From Hymenobacter sp. BT730 (lineage in GTDB: Bacteria > Bacteroidota > Bacteroidia > Cytophagales > Hymenobacteraceae), in contig NZ_JAUOFB010000001.1 of the NCBI RefSeq assembly GCF_030542105.1, forward strand, positions 1,302,001 to 1,366,000: a stretch of 64,000 bases of DNA, read 5' to 3'. A model generated the notes under the pieces. The model worked only from the letters and a program-made list of their open reading frames with translations, was not told where the DNA came from and made no database searches. The translations under genes were made by a program, and so were the position numbers. This document shows positions 45,363 through 55,066 of the stretch, piece after piece; positions within the stretch are counted from its first letter, which is position 1; every line of letters starts with the position of its first letter.

Positions 45363-45971
45363 CTACATGGCATTTTTTACTGCCTGCTCTGCTGCCTGTT
45401 CGTCTTTCCAGCTCACAATACGAATTTCGCGGGTCCGGCCCTGGTGCTGAAACCATTGCCGGACTACTTCCCGAACACTAGGGTAGCGGGTAATTAGCTC
45501 CTGAGAGGAGGCCACATTGGGCAGAATCTGCTGGCTGGGGCGGGCAGGGGTTGCTATTAAGATATTCTTCAGGATTCCATTGTCATCCAGCGTCAAAAGT
45601 GCCAGGGGTAGTACTTCCAGTACTGTGCCCTGCGGCTGGGTTTCCGCTAGCACCAAGGCCTGCATCGGTAACGCTGACCCTGTTGGGTGAGTACCGGGAA
45701 TAAAGCCCTGATTGCCCGGACAAGGCAGAAACTCTACTGCCTGCTCCAGTCCAGCGCGGTGCACAGCTCGAAACTCCTGCGTGGCCGGATCAAAGTATTG
45801 CAGGTGATTGGTACCAGCCGGAACCTCAACTACCACCTGGAGCAGCTTGCGCTCAGCAGAAAAAGTAGGCAGCTGGGCATAGTCAGTTCCGCAGCTGCTG
45901 GCAGAGCCTACGAGCCCCGCCAGCAGTACAGAAAGTAAAAAGCCAGACTTGCTATTTGGCCAGTTCCTCAT
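45363..45971 (-). CDS. Lipoprotein related to inorganic pyrophosphatase, catalytic residues missing
   Basis: A 202-residue protein with a lipoprotein signal (LLSVLLAGLVGSASSC). The body aligns by eye with family I inorganic pyrophosphatases: VVVEVPAGTNHLQYFDPATQEF, VEFLPCPGNQGFIPGTH, ALVLAETQPQGTVLEVLPLALLTLDDNG, NILIATPA. In active enzymes the segment after GFIP..T is rich in Asp (D-G-D-x-x-D) and binds magnesium; here it reads THPTGSALPMQALVL without any Asp. The usual Tyr of the NYGFI motif is Gln, and the early Lys is also replaced. The protein is probably an inactive, membrane-anchored relative. Its start overlaps the end of the M1 peptidase gene by 20 bases. Confidence 0.8.
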   Translation of the reverse strand: MRNWPNSKSGFLLSVLLAGLVGSASSCGTDYAQLPTFSAERKLLQVVVEVPAGTNHLQYFDPATQEFRAVHRAGLEQAVEFLPCPGNQGFIPGTHPTGSALPMQALVLAETQPQGTVLEVLPLALLTLDDNGILKNILIATPARPSQQILPNVASSQELITRYPSVREVVRQWFQHQGRTREIRIVSWKDEQAAEQAVKNAM

Positions 45972-48963
45972 TCAGCACACGGAATGGGTTCAGGCTTTCC
46001 AGATGGAAAACAAACCGGATATTATCAGTAAAGTCTTTGCGGCTGCCGGGTAGGCCATTTTCAAATTGTGAGCCCGCTACTGGCAGATAGAACTGAAGCC
46101 GCTTACCAAACAGTGGTACCACCAGACCAGCATCGTAGAATAAACGCTGCGCATTGCGGCCTTCTGTTATCGTCACCTTATTCTGCATAGCACCCAGGTC
46201 TACAAAGGCCTTCAAGGAAGTAACCGGCAAATCAGCCAGGACATTTAATGAGGCTAGCCACTTGGTGCTGGCTGCCGGGATATAGGCTTTGAAAGCCCCA
46301 TCACGGTCATCTGTCTGGTGACGTTGGGCAGCTAAGGCAGGAGAAATCTGTTGGCGGTCCAGGAAAGCCGTTTGATAACGGTAGTCTGGGCTTCCGCTCA
46401 GGCCCAGCACGTACGGCTGCGGAACGTCGCGCTCAGTTAAGAGCGAGTCGCTGGCCCGAGCCGAAATATTGGACAGGAAACGCCCACCGAACAGTCGGAT
46501 CTGAATGCTCTTTTTAGGCGCGTAAAATTGCTCTACCGTAGCGCTGGCGCGCAACAGGTGGGCTTGGCGGTCATCTAAATCCCGGTTGCGGGTAAGCTGG
46601 TTAAACTCCACATCAGCATGCCAGCGCTGCTTGGCGTTACCGCCTTTCACGCCATACTCTATGGTTTGAATACTGCTGGTGTGCTGCTCATCCTGCAGGT
46701 AAATAGAGGCCGTCGCAAATTTTACGCGGTGCTGAGGGACATCAAAGGCTGTGCCTGGCAGCAGGAAAGTAATGCTGGGCTCTACTTTGCGGTAACGCTC
46801 AAAGCGCTGCAGTAGCACCCCAGTCACAATCTGACGGGCATAGCGGTCGGGCAGCACATTTACATTCAGCATCCCGATGCCGTTTAGCTCTTTCTGATTG
46901 AAGCTGTACATGGGCATGGCCACGTAGCTGAGGCGCTGCAATACCACGGGGCTACTGTAGAAAGCGGCACCTAGCATCAGCTTATCAGAAGTATTGGCAC
47001 CCACCACCGGCGTGAAATTAATGGCCGCCCGGTCCCAGCGCTGCACACTAAGCAGAGGCTGTAGGCGGATGGGTTCTACCCGCTGGAGCCCGCCCTGGGT
47101 TTTCATCCGGTCGTCGCGGCGGTTAAGCTCGGGCGTCACATAGGTGGGGTCGATAACCACAGCGGCTACGTTCTCGCGGCGGAAATTCAGTTGGGTTTCA
47201 TCGTCCTCGTCCGTTACGCCCAGCACCGGTGTCCATAGGGTTTCCAGTACGCGGCCCTGTGCATCTAGTGAAGCCACCGGTACGGCAAACGGAGCGGGTG
47301 AATCGTTGCGCACCAGGACTTTCACCGTGTCGGTAGCTTGTACGTCGCTCACGGAGGCATTGTAAGTGCGGGTTCCATTCAGCATGTCCTTGAAAAACCA
47401 GCTCAGCTTTTGCCCAGAGGTTTCTTCAAATACTGCCTGCAAATCCTCCGGGTAGGGGTGGCGGAACTGCCACCGCTGGTAGTAAGCCTGCATAGCCGCA
47501 TCAAACTTATCCTGCCCCAGATACGAGGCCAGATATTTGAGTTGTGCCGGGGCTGCCATATACAGCGCAACACCATAATTGATGTTGCTCAGCGCCGCGG
47601 AGTTCTTGCTGGGGGCCTGGTACAGCCCGCGGGTTATCATGGCCTGATAAGGAATGTAAGTGCCAGCCTGAATAGTTTGCTGATCTACCCCCACAAAGGC
47701 AGCGGCTTTCCTGAGGATGGGTGCCTTTTGAATCTTACTATACACACTGCTGGCCGTGTCCAGGGCCAGTACACGGTGATGATAGTAAGTATTCACGCTT
47801 TCATCAAGCCACGGATGGTCTCGCTCATTGGACGCCAATATGCCGTAAAACCAGTTATGCCCTACCTCGTGCACCACGGCATCAGCCGAAGCCTGGGTTA
47901 CCGTAACCATGGGATATTCCATGCCTGCACCCGCACTTAGTGCACCGTCTACCGCTGTGGCTGAAGCATAAGGGTACTCGCCTACCCATTTGGAGTAGTT
48001 CAGCAAAGCCTTGTCTACATTTTCCAGGGCCTTAATCCAGCGCATGCCGTCTTTGTCCAGGAACATAACCCAGGAGGTTACCTGCCGCCCCGAAGGTAGC
48101 GTGACGCCGCTCTTTAGGACGTTAAAGCGCTTGTCGGCAAACCAGGCGAAGTCGTGCACCTTGTCCTGCACGTAGCGCAGCGTTTTGGTTTCGGAGCTGG
48201 AAGCGGGGAAAGACTCATCCTTGCCAAAATCCTTGCTGGTTTTCTTCAGAGCCGTAGCCGCTGCCAACTGGTCCAAGCGGGCTTGTTCATCCGCATTCTG
48301 GAGCACACCGGTAGCCCCCACCACGTAGTTGGCGGGCAGGGTAATGCGCACATCAAAAGAGCCGAACTCCGAGTAGAACTCACCGTTTTGCAGGTACGGC
48401 ATCTGATGCCACCCCTTGTGGTCATACACGGCTGGTTTGGGATACCACTGCGTTACCTGGTAAGACTGCCCTAAATGGCTCATGCGGGAGTAGGACTCCG
48501 GCAGCTTCACGCGGAAAGGCGTGCTGATGGTAATGCTGGCACCCGGCGCCAATGGCTGCGGTAGCACCAGCTTGGCCATATCCGGGTTGTTGGGGTCGAA
48601 GTCCAGGCGGGCAGGCTCACCGTTGACTTTAAAATCCAGCTGATCAATAAAGCCGCGCTGCTCGGGCTTGGCAAACTCAAATTTTAGGTCGCCGTTGCGG
48701 CGTAACTGCTGGGCCAGCGCCGTGGTATTGTCCCGGTAGGCATTAGGCCAGAGATGAAACCAAATAAAAGTGAGTTGGTCCGGCGAGTTGTTAGTGTACT
48801 GCAGTTCTTCCTTACCCGTGAGCATGTGCTGCTGGTCGTCCAGCACTACATCAATTGAGTACTTTGCCTCCTGCTGCCAGTAATTAGCCGGAGTGCCCGT
48901 GGACTGAGCGTAGCTGAACAGGGGAGCAAGTGCCAGCACACAGCCACTTAGAAATTTTCTCAT
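45952..48963 (-). CDS. M1 family metallopeptidase (exported)
   Basis: A 1003-residue protein with a signal peptide (FLSGCVLALAPLFSYAQS). The N-terminal part (about 20-230) is the strand-rich M1 domain. The catalytic domain has the zinc motif HEVGHNWFYG (HExxH) with the third ligand 19 residues later in LDESVNTYY. The substrate-anchoring GAMEN-like motif appears as GAGMEYPMV. The last 400 residues are a beta-strand-rich region of unknown role, perhaps barrel-like, ending in PFRVLNEEL. It is likely an exported aminopeptidase. The degenerate pyrophosphatase gene overlaps its 3' end. Confidence 0.92.
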   Translation of the reverse strand: MRKFLSGCVLALAPLFSYAQSTGTPANYWQQEAKYSIDVVLDDQQHMLTGKEELQYTNNSPDQLTFIWFHLWPNAYRDNTTALAQQLRRNGDLKFEFAKPEQRGFIDQLDFKVNGEPARLDFDPNNPDMAKLVLPQPLAPGASITISTPFRVKLPESYSRMSHLGQSYQVTQWYPKPAVYDHKGWHQMPYLQNGEFYSEFGSFDVRITLPANYVVGATGVLQNADEQARLDQLAAATALKKTSKDFGKDESFPASSSETKTLRYVQDKVHDFAWFADKRFNVLKSGVTLPSGRQVTSWVMFLDKDGMRWIKALENVDKALLNYSKWVGEYPYASATAVDGALSAGAGMEYPMVTVTQASADAVVHEVGHNWFYGILASNERDHPWLDESVNTYYHHRVLALDTASSVYSKIQKAPILRKAAAFVGVDQQTIQAGTYIPYQAMITRGLYQAPSKNSAALSNINYGVALYMAAPAQLKYLASYLGQDKFDAAMQAYYQRWQFRHPYPEDLQAVFEETSGQKLSWFFKDMLNGTRTYNASVSDVQATDTVKVLVRNDSPAPFAVPVASLDAQGRVLETLWTPVLGVTDEDDETQLNFRRENVAAVVIDPTYVTPELNRRDDRMKTQGGLQRVEPIRLQPLLSVQRWDRAAINFTPVVGANTSDKLMLGAAFYSSPVVLQRLSYVAMPMYSFNQKELNGIGMLNVNVLPDRYARQIVTGVLLQRFERYRKVEPSITFLLPGTAFDVPQHRVKFATASIYLQDEQHTSSIQTIEYGVKGGNAKQRWHADVEFNQLTRNRDLDDRQAHLLRASATVEQFYAPKKSIQIRLFGGRFLSNISARASDSLLTERDVPQPYVLGLSGSPDYRYQTAFLDRQQISPALAAQRHQTDDRDGAFKAYIPAASTKWLASLNVLADLPVTSLKAFVDLGAMQNKVTITEGRNAQRLFYDAGLVVPLFGKRLQFYLPVAGSQFENGLPGSRKDFTDNIRFVFHLESLNPFRVLNEELAK

Positions 48964-49049
48964 ATAAAAGGGGATAGGGAGAATACCGGGGCGAAAATAC
49001 GGTTTCGGATCTGAACTGTTGCCCGAAGTTTCCGGATGAGGTAAAACGA

Positions 49050-49085
49050 CAAAAAGCCGGCCCCCTCAGAAAGAGAAGGCCGGCT
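49050..49085 (-). terminator. Intrinsic terminator of the rpsP-rimM-trmD-rplS operon
   Basis: An 8-bp GC-rich stem (49055-49062 with 49078-49085) is followed on the minus strand by a TTTTT run, about 30 bases after the rplS stop. Confidence 0.85.
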
Positions 49086-49114
49086 CTTGAAATTATGCGC
49101 GAAGCAGAAGCTAC

Positions 49115-49486
49115 TTAAGCTACTACCGTGGTGTTGCGACGCTCTTTGATACGAGCGGCTTTGCCCGACAGGCCACGCAGATAGAACAGACGAGCACGAC
49201 GTACTTTGCCGCGACGTACCATTTCAATTTTTTCGATGTTAGGCGACAGCAGCGGGAAAATACGCTCAGTGCCGATCTGGTTAGAAATCTTACGTACGGT
49301 GAAAGTCTCACCGTTTGAGTTAGAATTCTTACGCTGGATTACCACGCCCTGGAACTGCTGAATGCGCTCCTTGTTGCCCTCACGGATTTTCACGTGCACG
49401 TTGATGGTGTCGCCGGCGGCGAAGGTGGGGAAGCTGGCGCGGCGCTCCTGGGATTCCTGGTTGATGAAGTCGAGAAGTACGCTCAT
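49115..49486 (-). CDS. rplS: 50S ribosomal protein L19
   Basis: A 123-residue protein with the family core: [90 protein letters not shown]. It binds 23S rRNA near the subunit interface. It is the last gene of the rpsP-rimM-trmD-rplS operon, 94 bases after trmD, with a terminator behind it. Confidence 0.98.
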   Translation of the reverse strand: MSVLLDFINQESQERRASFPTFAAGDTINVHVKIREGNKERIQQFQGVVIQRKNSNSNGETFTVRKISNQIGTERIFPLLSPNIEKIEMVRRGKVRRARLFYLRGLSGKAARIKERRNTTVVA

Positions 49487-49580
49487 GGTTTTGGAAACTA
49501 TAATGGACGGCCGCGCCGTCTTGGATTTCTATTAAAGAGGCGCAAATATAGCCCTCTGATTTGGAGATTACAACCCGGAC

Positions 49581-50321
49581 TCAGGCTTTTTTACTGGCAC
49601 CGCGGCGTGCAGGCTTAGAAGCGGGTTTTTCGGAGTCGGCAGGCTCCTCCGGAAGCAGGTCGGGGCGGCGCAAACGGGTGCGTTCTACGGCTTGCTCGTG
49701 CCGCCACTCTTCAATTTTTGGCGTGTTACCGGAAAGCAGAATCTCCGGTACCACGTGGCCGCGCCATTCAGCTGGCCGGGTATAAATAGGGGGCGCCAGC
49801 AGGTTGTCTTGGAAAGAGTCACTTAAGGCTGACTCCTCATTGCCTAGCACACCTGGTAGCAGCCGCACCACGGCATCTACCAGAATAGCGGCGCCTAGCT
49901 CACCACCACTGAGTACATAATCCCCCACGCTTATTTCGTGGGTGATATACTCCTGGCGGATGCGCTCATCAACGCCCTTGTAGTGCCCGCAGAGAATCAG
50001 CAGGTTTTCGGCCAGGGAAAAACGGTTCACCAGCGGCTGACGCAGGGTTTCACCATCGGGCGTCATGTAAATCACGGCATTGTAGGAGCGCTGGGCCAGC
50101 AAACTGTCCAGGCAGGCCGCAATGGGCTCTACTCGCAACACCATGCCGGCACCGCCACCAAACACGTAATCATCAATCTGCCCGTGCTTGTTGATGGCGA
50201 AATCCCGCAGCTGGTGCAAATGGATTTCGGCCAGCCCTTTTTCCTTAGCCCGCTTCACAATGGAATAGGCAAAAGGGCTTTCCAATAGCTCCGGCTGACA
50301 GGTGACAATGTCGATGCGCAT
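49581..50321 (-). CDS. trmD: tRNA (guanine-N1)-methyltransferase
   Basis: A 246-residue protein with the SPOUT trefoil-knot fold. The motifs are [37 protein letters not shown] and [34 protein letters not shown]. It methylates G37 of tRNAs reading CNN and GGN-type codons, which prevents frameshifting. The last ~35 residues (rich in Pro, Lys and Ser) are a variable tail. It starts 4 bases after the rimM stop codon. Confidence 0.97.
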   Translation of the reverse strand: MRIDIVTCQPELLESPFAYSIVKRAKEKGLAEIHLHQLRDFAINKHGQIDDYVFGGGAGMVLRVEPIAACLDSLLAQRSYNAVIYMTPDGETLRQPLVNRFSLAENLLILCGHYKGVDERIRQEYITHEISVGDYVLSGGELGAAILVDAVVRLLPGVLGNEESALSDSFQDNLLAPPIYTRPAEWRGHVVPEILLSGNTPKIEEWRHEQAVERTRLRRPDLLPEEPADSEKPASKPARRGASKKA

Positions 50322-50325
50322 AACC

Positions 50326-50907
50326 TTAGGGCTCTACAACCTCGTCGGGCTCATCCCGCTCGCGGGAAGCCGGCGTCATGTACACATCCAGCAGGCCCTC
50401 GGGCAGCGTGACGTGCAGTTGGCGGGTTTCCTCATCGGCGTGCGACACCAACTCGTCTACCACCGGAATCAGCACTTCCTGGCCTTTGTAGCGCATGCCC
50501 ATCACATCCTGCTGCGGCAGCTCATAGAACGCCTCCACAGTGCCCAGCTCACCCAGATTTTCATCTATTACGGTGTAACCGATGACATCGTGGAAGTAGA
50601 ACTGGTCTTCATCCAACTCGGGCAGGTCGGATAGGGGGCAGTAGAGCTGGCCGTTACGCAGGGGCTCGGCTTCCTCTATCCGGTCAATGCCTTTTAGCTT
50701 GAGTAGGGCGCGGTCCTCGGTCTGGGGCTGCACCTTTTCCACGGTGTAAGCCGTGAGTTTGCCGGGGGCAGCGGGCATTTCCAGGTACACCGTTTTCAGC
50801 TTGCGGTAGTCGTCCAGGTCGTCCACGTCCATAAAGGCCACCACCAGCCCTTTCAGGCCGTGGGGCTTTACAACGGAACCCAGCAGGTAACACTCTTCAG
50901 GCTTCAT
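50326..50907 (-). CDS. rimM: Ribosome maturation factor RimM
   Basis: A 193-residue protein. The ATG ending at 50907 is preferred, because the family begins with [22 protein letters not shown]; a longer frame would add 25 unusual residues. RimM N-terminal domain about 5-90 ([23 protein letters not shown]), PRC-barrel domain about 95-170 ([39 protein letters not shown]). It helps assemble the head of the 30S subunit and interacts with S19. Its place between rpsP and trmD is the standard one. Confidence 0.96.
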   Translation of the reverse strand: MKPEECYLLGSVVKPHGLKGLVVAFMDVDDLDDYRKLKTVYLEMPAAPGKLTAYTVEKVQPQTEDRALLKLKGIDRIEEAEPLRNGQLYCPLSDLPELDEDQFYFHDVIGYTVIDENLGELGTVEAFYELPQQDVMGMRYKGQEVLIPVVDELVSHADEETRQLHVTLPEGLLDVYMTPASRERDEPDEVVEP

Positions 50908-51018
50908 AGGAATGAGAAGTTGAGGCGGATAAAAAAGTTGAGAGTTTAAAAGCTGCCCGGGGCGAAATTCGCCGCCTCGCAACTCCTAAACTCTCAACCT
51001 GGAAACTCCGGAAAGGGC

Positions 51019-51564
51019 TTACGCGCCGGCTTCCTCGGTGGTTTCAGCCGTAGCTTCTGCCTCAGGGGCTTCGGCTTCAGCAGCCGGAGCGGCGGCAGCC
51101 AGAGCAGCAGCCTGCTTGGCGCGCTGTGCTTCGGCACGGGCTTCTTTCACCTTGGTTTCAGCAGCAAGCTGCTCTTTACGCTTCTCATCTTTGGCAGTGC
51201 CCAGTGAGGTACGCTTGCCTTCGATTTTGGCGTCTTTCTGCTCTTTCCACTCGCTGAAGCGCTGGTCGGCAGTGTCCTGCGAGATGGCGCCTTTAATTAC
51301 GCCAAGCTGCAGGTGCTTGCGATACAGCACACCACGGTAAGAGAGCATAGCACGAACCGTATCGGTCGGCTGAGCACCTTTCATCACCCAGTCAAACGCT
51401 TTGTCACCATCGAAGTTGATGGTAGCAGGGTTGGTCTGGGGGTTGTAGGTACCAATTTTCTCGATGAAGCGACCGTCGCGGGGCGAACGGGAGTCGGCAA
51501 CAACGATGTCGTACTGAGCGGCCTTCTTGCGGCCGCGGCGGGCGAGGCGGATTTTAACTGCCAT
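51019..51564 (-). CDS. rpsP: 30S ribosomal protein S16 with long acidic/Ala-rich tail
   Basis: A 181-residue protein. The first ~80 residues are the usual S16 ([55 protein letters not shown]). A charged region and an Ala/Glu-rich tail (about residues 100-181) follow, as in many Bacteroidetes S16 proteins. S16 stabilises 16S rRNA in the 30S body. First gene of the operon, 111 bases upstream of rimM. Confidence 0.97.
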   Translation of the reverse strand: MAVKIRLARRGRKKAAQYDIVVADSRSPRDGRFIEKIGTYNPQTNPATINFDGDKAFDWVMKGAQPTDTVRAMLSYRGVLYRKHLQLGVIKGAISQDTADQRFSEWKEQKDAKIEGKRTSLGTAKDEKRKEQLAAETKVKEARAEAQRAKQAAALAAAAPAAEAEAPEAEATAETTEEAGA

Positions 51565-51718
51565 AAACCGGTTTGGTTAAGCGACGCAACTCGTGCGTCT
51601 AGTTGAAAGTGAGGCGCAAAGGTAGGAAAATAAAGAGGAAGGATGAAGGTGAAGTCAGGTTTATTATCAATGCCGGTCATCTTTACAATCCAAACCTGCC
51701 TTCTCTCCATATTCAAAT

Positions 51719-51820
51719 CTGTCATCCTGAGCTTGCGAAGGACCTTGTCACGCTAGCACGAGTCATTTTAAGATGAGATGTTCAGTCGTGGCAAGGTCCT
51801 TCGCAAGCTCAGGATGACAG
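51719..51820. repeat. REP-like palindromic element
   Basis: Two 34-base arms (51719-51752 and 51787-51820) are inverted repeats of each other with one mismatch (a G-T pair) near the inner end. They enclose a 34-base core. The first 29 bases pair perfectly. The element is flanked by the 4-base direct repeat AAAT (51715-51718 and 51821-51824). Sequences with this consensus (beginning CTGTCATCCTGAGC) recur, as I remember, in Hymenobacter genomes, which suggests a REP/MITE family moved by a trans-acting transposase. Confidence 0.7.
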
Positions 51821-51840
51821 AAATTGATTAATAGGCAAGA

Positions 51841-51877
51841 TAAAAAGGCTGCTCCTCATCGGAGCAGCCTTTTTATT
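51841..51877. terminator. Terminator after the desaturase gene
   Basis: A 14-bp perfect stem (51842-51855 with 51861-51874), with A and T tracts on the two sides. It would end the minus-strand desaturase transcript 13 bases after its stop codon. Confidence 0.9.
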
Positions 51878-51889
51878 ATACTTAAAAAG

Positions 51890-52699
51890 CTAGGCGGCCA
51901 TAGGAATGGCTTCCTGCCATTTGCGCTTCACTTTGATGATGCGCATCTTATCCATCGTCCAGATGAACATATAAGTAGGGTCAAACTCCCACCATTTCAC
52001 GCCGAAGTTGACGCGCATAGGCAGCTTGTGGTGATTGTTCTGGAACAGCTCACCGAAGGCCAGGAAGTCCAGGGCCAGTGTGTTCTTGCTGTGGTCGTGG
52101 TTGTCGAAGTTCTGGTAGCCGTATTTGTGGCCGCCCCAGTTCACGATGGCGCCATGAATAGGACCCATCAGGAAGTGAATGGGCAGCAGCAGGTACTGCC
52201 ACCAGGCAGTAGCGAACTGCACATAGAACAGTACATACAGCGTGCCCCAGGCCAGGCGGGAATACCACTTGTCGCCGATGTTCTCAATCAGGCTCCACTC
52301 CGGATAGTCGCCCTCAAAACGCTCGGCCTCGGCATAACTGCGGTTCAGCACAGCATTATAAATGTTCTTAGTCTTCCACATCATGCTGAACGCATTAGAA
52401 GAGAACAGCGGAGAGTGTGGGTCCAGCTCGGTGTCGGAGTAGGCATGGTGCATGCGGTGCAGCAAAGCATACGCCCGCGGCGAAAGGAACGAGGAGCCCT
52501 GGCAGATGTACGTGAACAGGAAGAAGAATTTCTCCCAGAACTTGTTCATAGTAAACATCTTGTGTGCCGCGTACCGGTGCAGGTAGAACGTCTGCGTGAA
52601 CAGCGACAGGTAATAGTGGGCAACGAAGAAGATAAGAATTGGCATGGCCAGAAATGAAATGAAACCGACTGCAATTGCAGGCACCCAAGTTGCCCGCAT
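51890..52699 (-). CDS. Membrane fatty acid desaturase
   Basis: A 269-residue protein of the acyl-lipid/acyl-CoA desaturase family. The three histidine boxes that bind the di-iron centre are HRYAAHK, HRMHHAY and NNHHK. Hydrophobic helices lie around residues 8-30 and 130-175. It introduces a double bond into membrane fatty acyl chains, probably to adjust fluidity, using oxygen and electrons from a ferredoxin or similar. The gene is monocistronic, with a terminator behind it and a 134-base gap from the rluA-like gene. Confidence 0.92.
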   Translation of the reverse strand: MRATWVPAIAVGFISFLAMPILIFFVAHYYLSLFTQTFYLHRYAAHKMFTMNKFWEKFFFLFTYICQGSSFLSPRAYALLHRMHHAYSDTELDPHSPLFSSNAFSMMWKTKNIYNAVLNRSYAEAERFEGDYPEWSLIENIGDKWYSRLAWGTLYVLFYVQFATAWWQYLLLPIHFLMGPIHGAIVNWGGHKYGYQNFDNHDHSKNTLALDFLAFGELFQNNHHKLPMRVNFGVKWWEFDPTYMFIWTMDKMRIIKVKRKWQEAIPMAA

Positions 52700-52833
52700 A
52701 AACCCGAGAGTTGGCCTTTAGTTCAAAGACAAGTACAAAACTACGGTCGGGGTGGCCCCTGTTCAATAAATCGTCCAAAAGGACAAAATATTATTCAAGA
52801 GCAAGGATGCAGCCAGAAGTGGGAGTGAGGCGG

Positions 52834-53544
52834 CTATTGATAGAAAGGTTGGGCAGCTTCCCAATGTGCAATGTCCGGCAGCGGGGCATTGAAACACATT
52901 TCCTCCTTGGTAACGGGATGTTGAAACTCCAGCCGGCGCGCGTGCAGCGCAATACTTACATCAGGCAGGGGGGCTAGGAAGCCGTATTTCACGTCACCCA
53001 CAATAGGTGTACCCAGCCCTGTGGCCAGCTGTACCCGAATTTGATGCGGACGGCCCGTAATGGGGTTTACCTCCACTAACCAGCGGTTGCCAGCCTGGCC
53101 CAGCACCTCATAGTCCAACTCCGATTTCAAGCCTTGGGCATGGCGCTCGGTGTAGGCTTTAGTGGTGTTGCGGATGGGGTCTTTCACCAGCCAATGGGTA
53201 AGGTGGCCCTTGGGCGGCTGGGGGCATTTGCCCACCAAGGCCCAGTACGTTTTATGCACCTTATTGTCGCGGAACATTTCGTTCAGACGGCTTAGGGCTT
53301 TACTGGTTTTGGCCAGGGCCACCACGCCGCTCACCGGCCTGTCCAGACGGTGCGCTACGCCCACGAAGGCCGCGCCGGGCTTCTTGTACTTAAAACGCAG
53401 ATATTCTTCAGCCTTGGCTGAGAGGGGCTCATCTCCGGTAGCATCGCCCTGCACAAGCAAGCCAGCCGGTTTATTAATGATGAGCAGATGATTGTCTTCG
53501 AACAGAATTTCTTTCCGTTCCGACCACAGATTCGGACGATTCAC
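52834..53544 (-). CDS. RluA family RNA pseudouridine synthase
   Basis: A 236-residue protein with the catalytic motif VAHRLDRPVSGVVALAKT (active Asp in HRLD). The domain start, LLIINKPAGLLVQGDATGDEPLSA, and the later GRPHQIRVQLATGLGTPIVGDVKYG confirm the family. No S4 domain is visible, as in the smaller RluA type. The target (rRNA or tRNA) is not clear from sequence. It starts 9 bases after the creD stop codon, so they are one transcript. Confidence 0.94.
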   Translation of the reverse strand: MNRPNLWSERKEILFEDNHLLIINKPAGLLVQGDATGDEPLSAKAEEYLRFKYKKPGAAFVGVAHRLDRPVSGVVALAKTSKALSRLNEMFRDNKVHKTYWALVGKCPQPPKGHLTHWLVKDPIRNTTKAYTERHAQGLKSELDYEVLGQAGNRWLVEVNPITGRPHQIRVQLATGLGTPIVGDVKYGFLAPLPDVSIALHARRLEFQHPVTKEEMCFNAPLPDIAHWEAAQPFYQ

Positions 53545-53553
53545 GAGGTAAAG

Positions 53554-55020
53554 TTAAGCAACTGAATTTTCGGCGGGCGTTTCAGGGGTATCGTACCAGT
53601 TAATGCGTCGGGAGAGATACATCACGGTGGCTAAGACCAGTAGCAGCCCCAGGCTACCAATCAGCAGGGCGTAATCCTGTAGCTGTAGCACTACAAATAC
53701 AAATCCATATACCAGCGTCAGTACACCTGCAGTAATTAGGGTAAGGCGGCGCTGCCGGAAAATACTGGCCGCATAGGCCGTTACCAATCCAATAATGGCC
53801 AGCCCCGCCAGAGCATAGGCGGCATTAAATGACATATGTTCAGAGAGGGCCAGCAGCAGCACATAGAAAATAACCAGGCCTAACCCCACCAAAATATACT
53901 GAAAAGGATGGATACGCTTCCGGTTGAGCACTTCCACAAAGAAGAAAATCAGGAAGGTGAGCGAAATGGGCAGTAAGGCATATTTGGCGGCCCGCATGTT
54001 TTTCTGGTATTCATCTACCGGCACAATCAGCCGGGCACCAAAGGCTGAGTTGTCCACATCGGGGCGGAAGTCGGCAGTGCGCCAGCGCTGGGGGTAGCTG
54101 CGGTTCAGGTGCAGCACGCGCCAGGATGCCTGAAAGCCCTGGGGTGTAACGGAATGCTTGCGAGGAAGAAAGGCCCCTGCAAAGCTAGGGTCGGGCCAGG
54201 GTGCCTTTAACTCCACGCGAGTTTCCCGGCCCAGGGGCGCGAAAAACAGCGCTGAACTGCCATTGAGCGCCAAGCTAAAGGAAAAGGTGTGTTTTCGGGC
54301 CAGCGCGGCGGCATCAGGCAGCGACACAGGCGCACTCATGGCTTCTGTGGCTGGTCCGGTGCCAGAAATATCTCCCTCTACCGGAACAGAGTACCGTTCT
54401 GCATGCTGCACCTCAGCAGTCAGCGAACTTACCCGAGGCGCAGTAGAAACAGGCATAACATCGGGGGAAGCTACGCCAGGCTCAAAAGCTATGGGCTGAC
54501 CATCCCAATGCAGGGCAATGCCGTTACGGATACCTTTCATATCCGACAAGCCCACCGCCACAAACGCCTCGGGCCAGCGGATATCGGTCGGGTTTATATT
54601 CCACTCGGCCAGGGAGGCTGTCTGAAAAGTGCCCTGTACCTGTAGCTGCGAGCTATAGACTACCACATCATAAATGCCACGCCGGCGCCGTTCCGGTGCC
54701 AAGGAGCCTTTTATCGACAAGGTATCAGGCAGGAAGCAGGCGTAAGCGGTGCTTTCGAGCAGGCGGTTTTTATCGTCGCGCTCCAGACGGCGGTAGGGCA
54801 CCACCAGCACGGGGCCGGTAAACTGTTGCGGCCCGCCCCATTTGGCGCTTACTTCTGCCGTGGCCAGGTCGCGGGTGTTAGCCCGTTCCTGCACCAGGTT
54901 TTCCACCATAGAGGCCGGAATCAGCAGCAATAGAATCAGGATGCCGATGGACAGCAGCTTGATGGTTACCGAATTCCGGACCCAGGTATTGAAGCGCTCA
55001 AAAGTAGAAGGCGAGTTCAT
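53554..55020 (-). CDS. creD: Inner membrane protein CreD family (cell envelope integrity)
   Basis: A 488-residue protein with an N-terminal helix (about 20-40, LLSIGILILLLLIPASMVENLV), a large periplasmic domain (about 45-330) and a C-terminal cluster of five or six membrane helices (about 335-470). RKRIHPFQYILVGLGLVIFYVLLLALSEH is a family hallmark. CreD is induced by the CreBC system in enteric bacteria and contributes to envelope integrity; its molecular role is not known. In Bacteroidetes the CreBC regulators are usually absent, so the regulation may differ. It lies between panB and rluA. Confidence 0.9.
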   Translation of the reverse strand: MNSPSTFERFNTWVRNSVTIKLLSIGILILLLLIPASMVENLVQERANTRDLATAEVSAKWGGPQQFTGPVLVVPYRRLERDDKNRLLESTAYACFLPDTLSIKGSLAPERRRRGIYDVVVYSSQLQVQGTFQTASLAEWNINPTDIRWPEAFVAVGLSDMKGIRNGIALHWDGQPIAFEPGVASPDVMPVSTAPRVSSLTAEVQHAERYSVPVEGDISGTGPATEAMSAPVSLPDAAALARKHTFSFSLALNGSSALFFAPLGRETRVELKAPWPDPSFAGAFLPRKHSVTPQGFQASWRVLHLNRSYPQRWRTADFRPDVDNSAFGARLIVPVDEYQKNMRAAKYALLPISLTFLIFFFVEVLNRKRIHPFQYILVGLGLVIFYVLLLALSEHMSFNAAYALAGLAIIGLVTAYAASIFRQRRLTLITAGVLTLVYGFVFVVLQLQDYALLIGSLGLLLVLATVMYLSRRINWYDTPETPAENSVA

Positions 55021-55066
55021 AGCATAACGGGCTTCAGGGCGGTGATGCTGGTTCTAAATGCTGCGC

